From: CADEEL01 sp050246475
GTDB lineage: Bacteria; Pseudomonadota; Alphaproteobacteria; Caulobacterales; Aquidulcibacteraceae
Length of the DNA stretch: 64,000 nucleotides
Assembly (NCBI GenBank): GCA_050246475.1
Contig: JBFWVZ010000002.1
Location: 372,001 to 436,000, forward strand
Direction of reading: 5' to 3'
In this document: piece by piece, positions 26,675-34,667 of the stretch
How positions within the stretch are numbered: the first letter of the stretch is position 1
Layout: every line of letters begins with the position of its first letter
Notes under the pieces: generated by a model
Told to the model about the DNA's origin: nothing
Databases searched by the model: none
What the model saw: the letters and a program-made list of their open reading frames with translations, nothing else
Made by a program: the position numbers and the translations under genes

Positions 26675-27124
26675 TCAGCGGTTTCCTGCGGCCGCCTGCG
26701 CCGTGCCTTGGCGCGCGGTGATCTGTTCGTTGACGGCGTTGAAGGCCGTCGTGGTGTCGCCGATGTCGGGCCGCGGGCGGCAGACCGGGCTGCAGGTGAG
26801 CCGCGCCGTCTCCATGCCGCGCTGAACCGTGACGACGCCGCTTTCATCCGGCGTGACGGTGACGCGGCCTGAGAACAATGTCCGCCCGTTCGCGCCAATG
26901 ACGACGAGATTGGTCGTGCCGTAGGAGCGCCCGGTGATGAAGAGCAGCTGCGAGTTCTGCACCGAAACGCCCGCGATCGAGGGATTGCCGATCGCGACGC
27001 CCTCGGCCGGCGCCATGAGCCGCACTGGCGCGGCCTGATCGATCGGCACGCTGATATCATGGGCGGCGGCGGCGCCGGCCATCGCGAGGAGCGCCACTGA
27101 GGCCAAAGCCAGGCGTTTCAACAT
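26675..27124 (-). CDS. Stand-alone pilus assembly protein N-terminal domain
   Basis: A 149-residue secreted protein with a signal peptide (LALASVALLAMAGAAAA). Residues 24-95 match the T2SS/Tad secretin N-terminal domain, with the same pattern as CpaC in this locus: LMAPAEGVAIGNPSIAGVSV, LLFITGRSYGTTNLVVIG and GRVTV. No secretin pore domain follows; instead a tail with a cysteine pair (TCSPVC). It could be an accessory of the CpaC pore. It diverges from flp across an A+T-rich promoter region. Confidence 0.8.
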   Translation of the reverse strand: MLKRLALASVALLAMAGAAAAHDISVPIDQAAPVRLMAPAEGVAIGNPSIAGVSVQNSQLLFITGRSYGTTNLVVIGANGRTLFSGRVTVTPDESGVVTVQRGMETARLTCSPVCRPRPDIGDTTTAFNAVNEQITARQGTAQAAAGNR

Positions 27125-27164
27125 GTCGAGCCGCTCCCCCGCGAAGTTAGAGCGTTGAGTTACG

Positions 27165-27320
27165 CCTGGATTGGTTTCTAGAGTGCTAACAGATTTCGTC
27201 AAACAATAGCCATATATAGATGCAAGATTAGATGGGACGAATGTCATTGTAGTTTATTGATATTAACTACGAATATTGCAATTGAGGCGAAAAAACGAAA
27301 TCCTTTATTAGGACCGTTGG
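27165..27320. other. A+T-rich regulatory region between the two tad arms
   Basis: The spacer between the stand-alone N-domain gene and flp is markedly A+T-rich compared with all surrounding sequence, with short self-complementary runs such as ATATAT near 27215. It must hold the promoters for both arms of the pilus locus and may bind nucleoid proteins or cell-cycle regulators. I did not find a full CtrA site. Confidence 0.5.
27282..27310 (+). promoter_or_regulatory. Candidate flp promoter
   Basis: TTGAGG (27282-27287) and TTATTA (27305-27310) are separated by 17 bases. Transcription would begin near 27317, giving a leader of about 85 bases before the pilin ATG. Low-stringency match in A+T-rich sequence. 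Confidence 0.35.
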
Positions 27321-27402
27321 TCTATATCTTCTCGCGTCTGGACGGGCTGTCGGGTGCGACGCCGTTCCGGGCGTTGAAGCACCTGACAACGGAGCGAATA
27401 CA

Positions 27403-27579
27403 ATGTTGAAACTGCGTCGTTTCCTGAAGAACCAAGATGGCGCCACCGCGATCGAGTACGGCCTCATTGCCGCGCTCATCGGCGTCGTCATCATCTCGGC
27501 CGTCACGGCTCTCGGCACCGGCATCTCTGGCACGTTCCAGACGATCGCCGACAAGCTCGAAGCGCCGGCCACGCCGTAA
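27403..27579 (+). CDS. flp: Flp family type IVb pilin
   Basis: Major pilin of the Tad pilus, 58 residues. A short basic leader (MLKLRRFLKNQDG) is followed by the processing site G|ATAIEYGLIAAL with Glu at +5 and Tyr at +6, then the hydrophobic assembly helix and a short tail. CpaA, encoded two genes on, is the peptidase. A good GGAG lies 8 bases before the ATG. A strong stem-loop follows the gene, as is common where pilin must be made in excess over the assembly genes. Confidence 0.96.
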   Translation: MLKLRRFLKNQDGATAIEYGLIAALIGVVIISAVTALGTGISGTFQTIADKLEAPATP

Positions 27580-27605
27580 TTCGGCCGCTTCCGGTTGAAG
27601 CTCAG

Positions 27606-27640
27606 CGGGCCCGTCGCGAAAGCGGCGGGCCCGTTTGGTT
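27606..27640 (+). terminator. Stem-loop after flp
   Basis: A 12-bp stem with one G-U pair (27606-27617 with 27622-27633) closed by a GAAA tetraloop and followed by TTTGGTT. It would act as a partial terminator or protect the pilin mRNA 3' end, giving high flp and lower downstream expression. The structure is clear; the effect is inferred. Confidence 0.8.
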
Positions 27641-27653
27641 GAGTGGAGCCCCG

Positions 27654-27836
27654 ATGAGCAGCCAAGCGCCTCCCGCCCCGGACAAAACCTCCTTTTCCAT
27701 CGAGATGGGGTTGGCCGCGGCGCTGATCGGCGTCGTGCTCGTCTCGCTCGTCACGGCGTTCGGCTCCTCGGTGGACACCGAGTTTACGCCCGCGCCGCAG
27801 ACCTTTGACGCCGATTGGCGCGACCCCGCCGGCTAG
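27654..27836 (+). CDS. Flp-like small protein without a prepilin cleavage glycine
   Basis: A 60-residue protein between flp and cpaA. Its core aligns without gaps to Flp from the Glu at +5 onward, with 16 of 28 residues identical (EMGLAAALIGVVLVSLVTAF against EYGLIAALIGVVIISAVTAL). The residue matching the -1 glycine is threonine and the basic leader is missing, so CpaA should not cut it. The tail is longer and acidic (FDADWRDPAG). It may stay as an inner-membrane subunit or initiator of the pilus. GGAG is 5 bases before the ATG. Confidence 0.75.
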   Translation: MSSQAPPAPDKTSFSIEMGLAAALIGVVLVSLVTAFGSSVDTEFTPAPQTFDADWRDPAG

Positions 27837-27894
27837 GGCCCGGCGAACAATCCGTATTCAGACATTCTTCACCGAATGACTTGCGAATGGACGC

Positions 27895-28440
27895 ATGATT
27901 GCGCCCCTGCTCGTCGCGGTCGTCGCCCTGCTTCTCTTGGCGGCGGCGTTCTGGGACGTCGCAACCATGACGATCCCAAACTGGCTCTCAGCCGCAGTCG
28001 CCCTGCTTTTTCCCATCGCGGCGATCGCGGCCGGCGTTCCCTGGCACGGGATCGCATTCAACGTCGCTTTTGGCGCAGCGATGCTGCTCGGCTGCTTTTT
28101 CCTTTTCAATGCTGGGATTCTCGGCGGGGGCGACGCCAAACTCATTCCCGCCGCGGCGATGTGGACCGGCGCGGCCGGGTTTGCACCTTTCGCGCTCGTG
28201 ATGGCGCTGGCCGGCGGATTGGTCGCGCTCGTCGTGGTGGCGATGCGGCGCACGATGGCGCCATCCGAAGAAAAGCCCGAATTCCTCAACCGCCTGCTCG
28301 ATAAGAAACGCGGCCTCCCCTACGGCGTCGCAATCGCCGCGGGCTTCCTGCTGACATTCGCGCAAAGCCCGCTCGCGTCGCTCATTCAAGCACAGATGGG
28401 CGCGGCCGAAACCGCTCAAGCGTCGTTAACACTGCCTTAG
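27895..28440 (+). CDS. cpaA: Prepilin peptidase CpaA
   Basis: Inner-membrane aspartyl peptidase of the A24 family that cuts the Flp leader. The 181 residues are mostly membrane helices. The two catalytic aspartates are visible in AAFWDVATMTIPNW (near residue 21) and ILGGGDAKL (near residue 80), and the family's PYGVAIAAG lies near residue 142. It is of the short TadV/CpaA type without a methylation domain. It reads with the downstream cpa genes. Confidence 0.93.
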   Translation: MIAPLLVAVVALLLLAAAFWDVATMTIPNWLSAAVALLFPIAAIAAGVPWHGIAFNVAFGAAMLLGCFFLFNAGILGGGDAKLIPAAAMWTGAAGFAPFALVMALAGGLVALVVVAMRRTMAPSEEKPEFLNRLLDKKRGLPYGVAIAAGFLLTFAQSPLASLIQAQMGAAETAQASLTLP

Positions 28441-28504
28441 TCCGGCGCATGATTTGGTCGAGGGCTAGGGGAAAAGCGCGCCGTCGAGGCGGGGGGTTTT
28501 GCGC

Positions 28505-29344
28505 ATGTCGGCCCGGCAAATTATCGTTCTAGCGCTCGCAGTCGTCGCGGCGATCGGCGCGCTCTTCTTGGTGCGCGGCATGGGCCGGCCCGCTCAGCCC
28601 GCCAACGTGGCGGCGGCGAGCATACCGGGCGTGCGCGTGCTCGTCGCATCGCGCGATCTGCCCCAAGGCGCGGCGCTTTCGGGCGGTGATCTGCAATGGC
28701 GCGCGTTCCCGCAGGAGAGCATCACGCAGGCATTCGTGCGCGAAGAGGCGCAGCCTTCCGCGCCGAGCGATATGTCCGGCTGGGTTACGCGGCGTGCATT
28801 CGTCGCGGGAGAGCCTGTGACGCTCGGCAGCGTCATCAGCCCCGACGATCGCGGCTTCATGGCGGCGCAATTGCCGCCAGGCTATCGCGCCGTCTCGATC
28901 GAAATCGATCCTGACACAGCGGCGGGCAACTTTATCCAGCCGAACGACCGCGTGGACATCATTTTGACGACGCGCGTCGAAGTGGAACGCGACGGCGGCG
29001 GCACCGACCGCGAAGTCAGGACCGACATCGTTCTTGAGGATGTGCGTGTCCTGGCGATCGGCGAGCATGCGCAGACACAGCAAAGCGGCCAAGCGCCCGA
29101 GCGCGTGGACGGCGGCGTCGCGGTTCTCGAACTCAGCCAAGCGGATTCCCGCATTCTCGCTCACGCGGATGCGTTGGGCGATCTCTCTTTGGCGCTTCGC
29201 GGCGTCGAGCACGAAGCGCCCGGCATCCGCGCGGCCTCGGCTGGGCGCTCAGCCGGCGCGTTCCAGCAAAACGCGCGGCAAATGACGACAAGCGTTCGCA
29301 TCCATCAATACGGCGCGGCCACCGACGCGCGCGGGGGGCACTGA
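28505..29344 (+). CDS. cpaB: Flp pilus assembly protein CpaB (RcpC)
   Basis: Periplasmic pilus assembly factor with an N-terminal membrane anchor (IIVLALAVVAAIGALFLV) and a SAF domain (VRVLVASRDLPQGAALSGGDLQW), followed by the RcpC domain with PPGYRAVSIEIDPDTAAGNFIQPNDRVDIILT. 279 residues is normal. I use the ATG at 28505; a TTG two codons earlier is also open. It probably acts with the secretin CpaC, whose gene begins 2 bases after this stop. Confidence 0.92.
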   Translation: MSARQIIVLALAVVAAIGALFLVRGMGRPAQPANVAAASIPGVRVLVASRDLPQGAALSGGDLQWRAFPQESITQAFVREEAQPSAPSDMSGWVTRRAFVAGEPVTLGSVISPDDRGFMAAQLPPGYRAVSIEIDPDTAAGNFIQPNDRVDIILTTRVEVERDGGGTDREVRTDIVLEDVRVLAIGEHAQTQQSGQAPERVDGGVAVLELSQADSRILAHADALGDLSLALRGVEHEAPGIRAASAGRSAGAFQQNARQMTTSVRIHQYGAATDARGGH

Positions 29345-29346
29345 TC

Positions 29347-30990
29347 ATGAAGCGGACTTTGGCCATCGCGCTTTCGGCCGCGACGGCGCTCTCCCCTGCG
29401 ATCGCCAGCGCGCAAGTGGTGGATCAGACGATCCAGATCACGATGGGGGGCAATAGCGCCAACGCCGCCTCGCTCATTCTCCCGCTCGGCAAGGCCGCGA
29501 TCATCGACCTGCCTTCCGATGCCCGCGACGTGCTGCTTTCAAATCCCGCGATCGCCGACGCCGTCGTGCGCACATCCCGGCGCGTGTACGTCATCGGGCG
29601 TGCGTTGGGGCAAACCAACGCCTTCTTCTTCGACGCACAGGGCCGCCAGATCGCCAACGTGGAAATTCGCGTCGAGCCGGACGTCGCGCCGCTCAACGAA
29701 TTGCTTTCACGCCATGCCGCGAACACGCAGGTGCGCGCAGAAGCCGTGAACGGCTCGCTCGTTCTTTCCGGATCCGTGCGGAGCGCCTCGGAGGCCGAGC
29801 GCGTGCTGCAGATCGCCAACCGCTATATCGGCATCGCGCCGGGCGGAACGGCGACGCCGGGCGCGAACCAGCCGCAGATCGTGAACCTCATCCAGGTCGA
29901 GGGAAGCGAGCAGGTGATGGTGCGCGTGCGCGTCGTCGAGATGAGCCGCACGCTCGTCCGCCAGCTCGGCGTGAACGTCAACGCGGAGAACATTCTCAAC
30001 ACGCTGCTGCCGGACGACACGTTCGTGCGCGTCGCGACGCAGAACGGCTATTCGATCGCCGGGCGACTGCTCGGCGGCCTCTCCGGCACATTCGGCGTGG
30101 CGGAAAACATTCTCCAACCCTCCACCCTCACCTATCCGGGCGGCGCGGCGGGAACGACCGCGCCCGGAAACGCGGGTGTCGGGGGCTACAATTTCGACAA
30201 CGGCGGCACGGCCGATCCCATCGACGATGTCGAGACACACGGCCCCGGTACGGTTCGGACCGAAAACCAAGTCGATGCGTCGATCGAAGCGTTCGAACGC
30301 GCGGGGCTTCTGCGCGTGCTCGCCGAGCCGACGCTCACAGCGATCTCGGGCGAAAGCGCCCGCTTCCTCGCCGGCGGCGAGTTCCCGGTGCCCGTGGCGG
30401 CGGACGACGGGCAGATCTCTGTCGAGTTCAAACCGTTCGGCGTTGGCCTAGGCGTTACGCCGATCGTGCTCTCGGGCGGACGCATTTCGCTGCGCCTCAC
30501 CACGGAAGTCTCCGAACTCACAACCGAGGGTGCGATTTCGACGGGCGACACGCCGATCCGCAATCCTGACGGTACGACGACGATCATCCGCGGCATCACC
30601 ATCCCTGCCCTGCAGGTGCGCCGCGCAGACACCACAGTTGAAATGCCATCGGGCGGCGCGCTGGTGATCGGCGGGCTCATTCAAGAGCGCACGCGCCATG
30701 CCTTCGAAGGCATTCCCGGCGTGATGAATTCGCCGATCCTCGGCTCCCTCTTCCGCTCACGCGACTTCATCAACAGCGAGACGGAGCTCGTCATTATCGT
30801 GACGCCGTATCTCGTGCGGCCGACGAACCCGAACCAGCTGCGCACGCCCGCCGACGGCTTCGTCAATCCGACGGATGCGTCCGCGATCCTTTCGGGCCGG
30901 CTCAACGCCTATTACCGCCCCTCGCAATCCCAAGGAGACGGCGAAGAACCGCCGCGCCTGCAAGGCCCTGTCGGGCACGTCATTCCATGA
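29347..30990 (+). CDS. cpaC: Tad secretin CpaC (RcpA)
   Basis: Outer-membrane secretin through which the pilus leaves. A signal peptide (SAATALSPAIASAQ) is followed by the pilus N-terminal domain (ILPLGKAAIIDLPSDARDV, VYVIGRALGQTNAFFF), a BON-like region (VNGSLVLSGSVRSASEAERV) and the secretin pore domain (LRVLAEPTLTAISGESARFL, GGEFPVPVAADDGQISVEFK, then GGALVIGGLIQE). 547 residues is usual. A stand-alone copy of the N-domain is encoded at 26675-27124. Confidence 0.94.
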   Translation: MKRTLAIALSAATALSPAIASAQVVDQTIQITMGGNSANAASLILPLGKAAIIDLPSDARDVLLSNPAIADAVVRTSRRVYVIGRALGQTNAFFFDAQGRQIANVEIRVEPDVAPLNELLSRHAANTQVRAEAVNGSLVLSGSVRSASEAERVLQIANRYIGIAPGGTATPGANQPQIVNLIQVEGSEQVMVRVRVVEMSRTLVRQLGVNVNAENILNTLLPDDTFVRVATQNGYSIAGRLLGGLSGTFGVAENILQPSTLTYPGGAAGTTAPGNAGVGGYNFDNGGTADPIDDVETHGPGTVRTENQVDASIEAFERAGLLRVLAEPTLTAISGESARFLAGGEFPVPVAADDGQISVEFKPFGVGLGVTPIVLSGGRISLRLTTEVSELTTEGAISTGDTPIRNPDGTTTIIRGITIPALQVRRADTTVEMPSGGALVIGGLIQERTRHAFEGIPGVMNSPILGSLFRSRDFINSETELVIIVTPYLVRPTNPNQLRTPADGFVNPTDASAILSGRLNAYYRPSQSQGDGEEPPRLQGPVGHVIP

Positions 30991-31000
30991 GGAAAACCCC

Positions 31001-31702
31001 ATGAAGATGCGTCTCCTCTCCACCGTCGCGGGCCTTGCGGCCCTCTCCGGGCTCGCCGCGTGCGCAACGACAGCGCCGCCGGAAGTGATGAACCACCGCG
31101 GGCCCACGCTTGCGGACAATCATCAGATCAGCGTGCTCGAAGGCACCGAGCGCATGGAGATTCCGGTCGCGCCAGGCGACATGGCGCTCTCCTTCCAAGC
31201 GCAGGGCGACCTTCAGCGCTTCGCCGCGCTCTATTCGCGTCAAGGGCATGGCCCGATCGTGATTTCGACGCCGCAAGGCAGCGAGAACTCCGATGAAGCC
31301 GCGCGCATCGCGCAGCAAGCGCGCATGACGCTCTCGCAGAGCGGCGTGCCCTACGGCGCAATCGCGGGTGCGATCCATGAATCTCAGCCGGGCGAGAACG
31401 CGCCGGTGATCGTCTCGTTCATGCTCTACGAGGCGCATGCGCCCGAATGCGCGCCGATCTGGTCCCAGGATTTGGCGCACCCGGCCGGCAACACGGCGAC
31501 CTATGAAAGTTTCGGCTGCTCGGCGGCGGCCAATCTCGCCGCCATGATCGAGGATCCGCGCGATCTGCTGCGCCCGCGCGATGAGACGCCGCGTGATGCG
31601 GCGCGCCGCGCTGTGGTGCTCGGCCACTACCGCGAAGGCGAAGTGACGGCTTCCGATCGAAGTGAGGACGAACGCGTGCGCGTCAGCGACGCGGTGAATT
31701 GA
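31001..31702 (+). CDS. cpaD: CpaD family pilus lipoprotein
   Basis: A 233-residue outer-membrane lipoprotein thought to aid secretin assembly. The signal sequence MKMRLLSTVAGLAALSGLAAC gives a lipobox LAAC at residue 21. The body has the CpaD pattern: NHRGPTLADNHQISVLEGT, ISTPQGSENSDEAARIAQQ and CAPIWSQDLAHPAGNTATYESFGCSAAANLAAMIEDPRDLL-type ending with two cysteines. I start at the ATG at 31001, ten bases after cpaC. Confidence 0.91.
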   Translation: MKMRLLSTVAGLAALSGLAACATTAPPEVMNHRGPTLADNHQISVLEGTERMEIPVAPGDMALSFQAQGDLQRFAALYSRQGHGPIVISTPQGSENSDEAARIAQQARMTLSQSGVPYGAIAGAIHESQPGENAPVIVSFMLYEAHAPECAPIWSQDLAHPAGNTATYESFGCSAAANLAAMIEDPRDLLRPRDETPRDAARRAVVLGHYREGEVTASDRSEDERVRVSDAVN

Positions 31703-31709
31703 GGCGACG

Positions 31710-33173
31710 ATGACGATTAAGCCGAACGAAGCGGAAAATCTCTGGAGCGTCGGCGGAGTCGACGAGCCGGAATTCGTGCTCGAAGAGGATGACGCCTTCG
31801 GCCTCGGCGGCATCGAAACGCTTGAAACGATCGAGAGCGTGGAAGCGCCGCCTTTCGAGGATATCGAGAGCATCGAGCCTGACGCCGGGTTCGCGGCCAA
31901 TGACGATGAGCCAATCCTCGCCGCGCCAACCATGGCGCCGGCGGCGGCCATCCCGCTGCCGTTGGGCGATGACGTCGTCACGGATCAGCCGCTGCCGCGG
32001 ATCACAATTCACGCATTTTGCGATCGGCCCGAGATCGCACGCCTCATCGATCAATCGGCTCAAGATCGCCGCCTCTCAAAGGCGCAGATCAAAGTCGAAA
32101 TGGGTGGGATTGACGCGGGCATCGCGCGCCTCGCGGCTCAGGCGTCGCCCAATCTTCTGATCATCGACACGATCGCGCAAGGCCCGGATATGCTCGCCGC
32201 GCTCGACCGGTTGGCCGAGGTGGTGGAGGAAGGCGCCAAGGTCGTCATCATCGGCGCCGTCAACGACATCACGCTCTTCCGTGAACTGATGAGCCGCGGG
32301 GTCGCTGAATACATCGTGCCGCCGCTGCAGCCCTTGCAGCTCATCCGCACAGTCTCACAGCTCTACGCCAATCCGGAAAAGCCTTATCTTGGCCGCCTGA
32401 TCTCGATTGTCGGCGCGCGGGGGGGCGTGGGCGCTTCGACGCTGGCGCACAATATCGCGTGGTCGATCTCGGAACGGCAGGAAGCGGGCGCGACGCTGGT
32501 CGATCTCGATCTCTCGTTCGGCACGGCGGCGCTCGATTTCAACCAGGACCCCGGCCAGACGATCGCTGAAGCCTTGCTTCAGCCTGATCGCGCCGACGAG
32601 GTCTTCCTCGACCGCATCATGACGCGGCAGACGCCGCGCCTTCAGATCTTTCCCGCGCCCGGCAAGCTGGAGCGCGAGTACGAATTGGGCGCCGACGCAT
32701 TCGAAACGGTGATCGAGCGCATCCGCCGCGGCGGGCCGTTCGTCGTGCTCGACTTGCCGCACGTGTGGACGCCGTGGGTGAAGCAAACACTGCTCGCCTC
32801 CGACGACGTGGTGATTGTGGCGGCGCCTGATCTCGCATCATTGCGCAACGCAAAGAATCTCGTCGATCTCATGAAGGCCGCACGGCCTTACGACAATCCG
32901 CCGCGCATCGTTCTCAACATGGTCGGCGTGCCGAAGCGGCCGGAAGTGCCGCAGAAGGATTTCGCCGAAGCGCTCGGCCTTGAGGTCGCGTGCTCGATTC
33001 CGTTCGAGCCCGCCCTCTTCGGCGTAGCGGCAAACAACGGCCAAATGATCGGCGAGACGGCTGGCGCGACGAAGACCGCGCTCATGGTCGATGATCTGGC
33101 TGCAGCGTTAACGGGCAGAAAGCCGGTTGAGCAGAAGCGCGCAAGTTCGCGCATTCCATTCCTCAAGCGGTAA
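31710..33173 (+). CDS. cpaE: CpaE/TadZ pilus localisation ATPase-like protein
   Basis: MinD/ParA-related protein that positions the Tad machine, usually at the pole. The 487 residues have an acidic, low-complexity N-terminus (about 1-85), a pseudo-receiver domain (LLIIDTIAQGPDML, VVIIGAVNDITLFRELMSRG), then the ATPase domain with IVGARGGVGASTLAHNIAWS. The Walker A motif has alanine for the catalytic-side lysine (GGVGAST), as known for many TadZ proteins, so ATP turnover may be weak. It lies 7 bases after cpaD. Confidence 0.93.
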   Translation: MTIKPNEAENLWSVGGVDEPEFVLEEDDAFGLGGIETLETIESVEAPPFEDIESIEPDAGFAANDDEPILAAPTMAPAAAIPLPLGDDVVTDQPLPRITIHAFCDRPEIARLIDQSAQDRRLSKAQIKVEMGGIDAGIARLAAQASPNLLIIDTIAQGPDMLAALDRLAEVVEEGAKVVIIGAVNDITLFRELMSRGVAEYIVPPLQPLQLIRTVSQLYANPEKPYLGRLISIVGARGGVGASTLAHNIAWSISERQEAGATLVDLDLSFGTAALDFNQDPGQTIAEALLQPDRADEVFLDRIMTRQTPRLQIFPAPGKLEREYELGADAFETVIERIRRGGPFVVLDLPHVWTPWVKQTLLASDDVVIVAAPDLASLRNAKNLVDLMKAARPYDNPPRIVLNMVGVPKRPEVPQKDFAEALGLEVACSIPFEPALFGVAANNGQMIGETAGATKTALMVDDLAAALTGRKPVEQKRASSRIPFLKR

Positions 33174-33179
33174 GGCTCA

Positions 33180-34667
33180 ATGTTCGGCAAGCGCAGCACT
33201 GGAGATACAGGCGCGGCCTCCGCGCCGACGCCCGCGCCGCTTTCAGCGCCCGCGGCGCCGCTCACTCAGGCCGCGCCCAATCCCGCGCCACGCCCAACGC
33301 CGCGCCCCGCGGCGCCTCCGCCTCCCGCGCCGCGCGCGAAAGCCGCGCCTCCGCCGCCGACCGAACAGGAAAGCGCGGCCGAATTCCGCTCCGACGCTTA
33401 TTACCGCGTCAAATCCACGATCTTCAACGCGCTGATCGAAACGATCGATCTCGCGCAGCTTGCGCAGCTCGACCCCGAAAGCGCTCGCGACGAAATCCGC
33501 GACATCGTCGCGGAAATCATCTCGATCAAGAATGTCGTTATGTCGATCTCCGAGCAGGAAGCGTTGCTCGACGACATTTGCAACGACGTGTTGGGCTATG
33601 GCCCGCTCGAGCCCCTGCTCGCACGCGACGACATCGCCGACATCATGGTCAATGGCGCGGGCACGGTGTTCATCGAGGTCGCCGGCAAGGTCTCCAAGAC
33701 GGGCGTGCGCTTCCGCGACAACGGGCAGCTGATGAACGTCTGCCAACGTATTGTTTCTCAAGTCGGCCGGCGGGTCGATGAGAGTTCGCCGATATGCGAC
33801 GCGCGCCTGCCGGACGGTTCGCGCGTCAACGTGATCGCCCCGCCCCTCGCCATCGACGGGCCTACGCTCACGATCCGGAAGTTCAAGAAGGACAAGCTCA
33901 AGCTCCAGCACTTGGTGGAGTTCGGTTCGATCTCGCCGGCGGGCGCGAAGATCCTTCAGATCATCGGCGCGTGCCGCGCCAACACGCTGATCTCCGGCGG
34001 CACAGGTTCGGGCAAGACGACGCTCTTGAACACGCTCACCGCCTTCATCGATCCGGGCGAGCGCATCATCACGTGCGAGGACGCGGCGGAGCTGCAGCTG
34101 CAACAGCCGCACACGGTGCGCCTGGAGACGCGGCCGCCCAACCTTGAAGGCACAGGCACGGTGACGATGCGCGATCTCGTCAAGAACTGCCTGCGGATGC
34201 GGCCGGACCGGATCATCGTCGGCGAAGTCCGCGGCCCTGAAGCGTTCGACCTGCTGCAGGCGATGAACACGGGCCACGACGGTTCGATGGGGACGCTCCA
34301 CGCCAACAGCCCGCGCGAAGCGCTTTCGCGTTTGGAATCCATGATCACGATGGGCGGCTTCACGCTGCCGCCCAAGACGATCCGTGAAATCATCGTCTCC
34401 TCCGTCGATGTAGTGGTGCAGGCGGCGCGCCTGCGCGACGGCTCGCGCCGCATCACCCACGTCACCGAAGTGATGGGTCTCGAGGGCGAGACGATCATCA
34501 CACAGGACATTCTCGTGTACGAAATCACGGGCGAAGACCAGAACGGCAAGATCATCGGGCGTCACCGCTCGACGGGGATCGGCCGTCCGCGCTTCTGGGA
34601 GCGGGCGCGCTATTTCGGCTTAGAAAAAGAACTCGCCGCCGCGCTCGATGAGGCGGAGGCGGTCTAA
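33180..34667 (+). CDS. cpaF: Tad pilus secretion ATPase CpaF (TadA)
   Basis: Hexameric cytoplasmic ATPase that drives pilus extension. The N-terminus (about 1-65) is a Pro/Ala-rich tail. The core has GYGPLEPLLARDDIADIMVNG, the Walker A ISGGTGSGKTTLLNTL, LQLQQPHTVRLETRPPN, the Walker B region PDRIIVGEVRGPEAFDLLQA and the His box GSMGTLHANSPREAL. 495 residues is normal. Its stop overlaps the start of tadB (TAATG), implying coupling. Confidence 0.95.
   Translation: MFGKRSTGDTGAASAPTPAPLSAPAAPLTQAAPNPAPRPTPRPAAPPPPAPRAKAAPPPPTEQESAAEFRSDAYYRVKSTIFNALIETIDLAQLAQLDPESARDEIRDIVAEIISIKNVVMSISEQEALLDDICNDVLGYGPLEPLLARDDIADIMVNGAGTVFIEVAGKVSKTGVRFRDNGQLMNVCQRIVSQVGRRVDESSPICDARLPDGSRVNVIAPPLAIDGPTLTIRKFKKDKLKLQHLVEFGSISPAGAKILQIIGACRANTLISGGTGSGKTTLLNTLTAFIDPGERIITCEDAAELQLQQPHTVRLETRPPNLEGTGTVTMRDLVKNCLRMRPDRIIVGEVRGPEAFDLLQAMNTGHDGSMGTLHANSPREALSRLESMITMGGFTLPPKTIREIIVSSVDVVVQAARLRDGSRRITHVTEVMGLEGETIITQDILVYEITGEDQNGKIIGRHRSTGIGRPRFWERARYFGLEKELAAALDEAEAV

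Noticed and set aside
27200..27320. CtrA binding site before flp
   Set aside because: TTAA occurs once in the A+T-rich region but not as the spaced pair TTAA-N7-TTAA.
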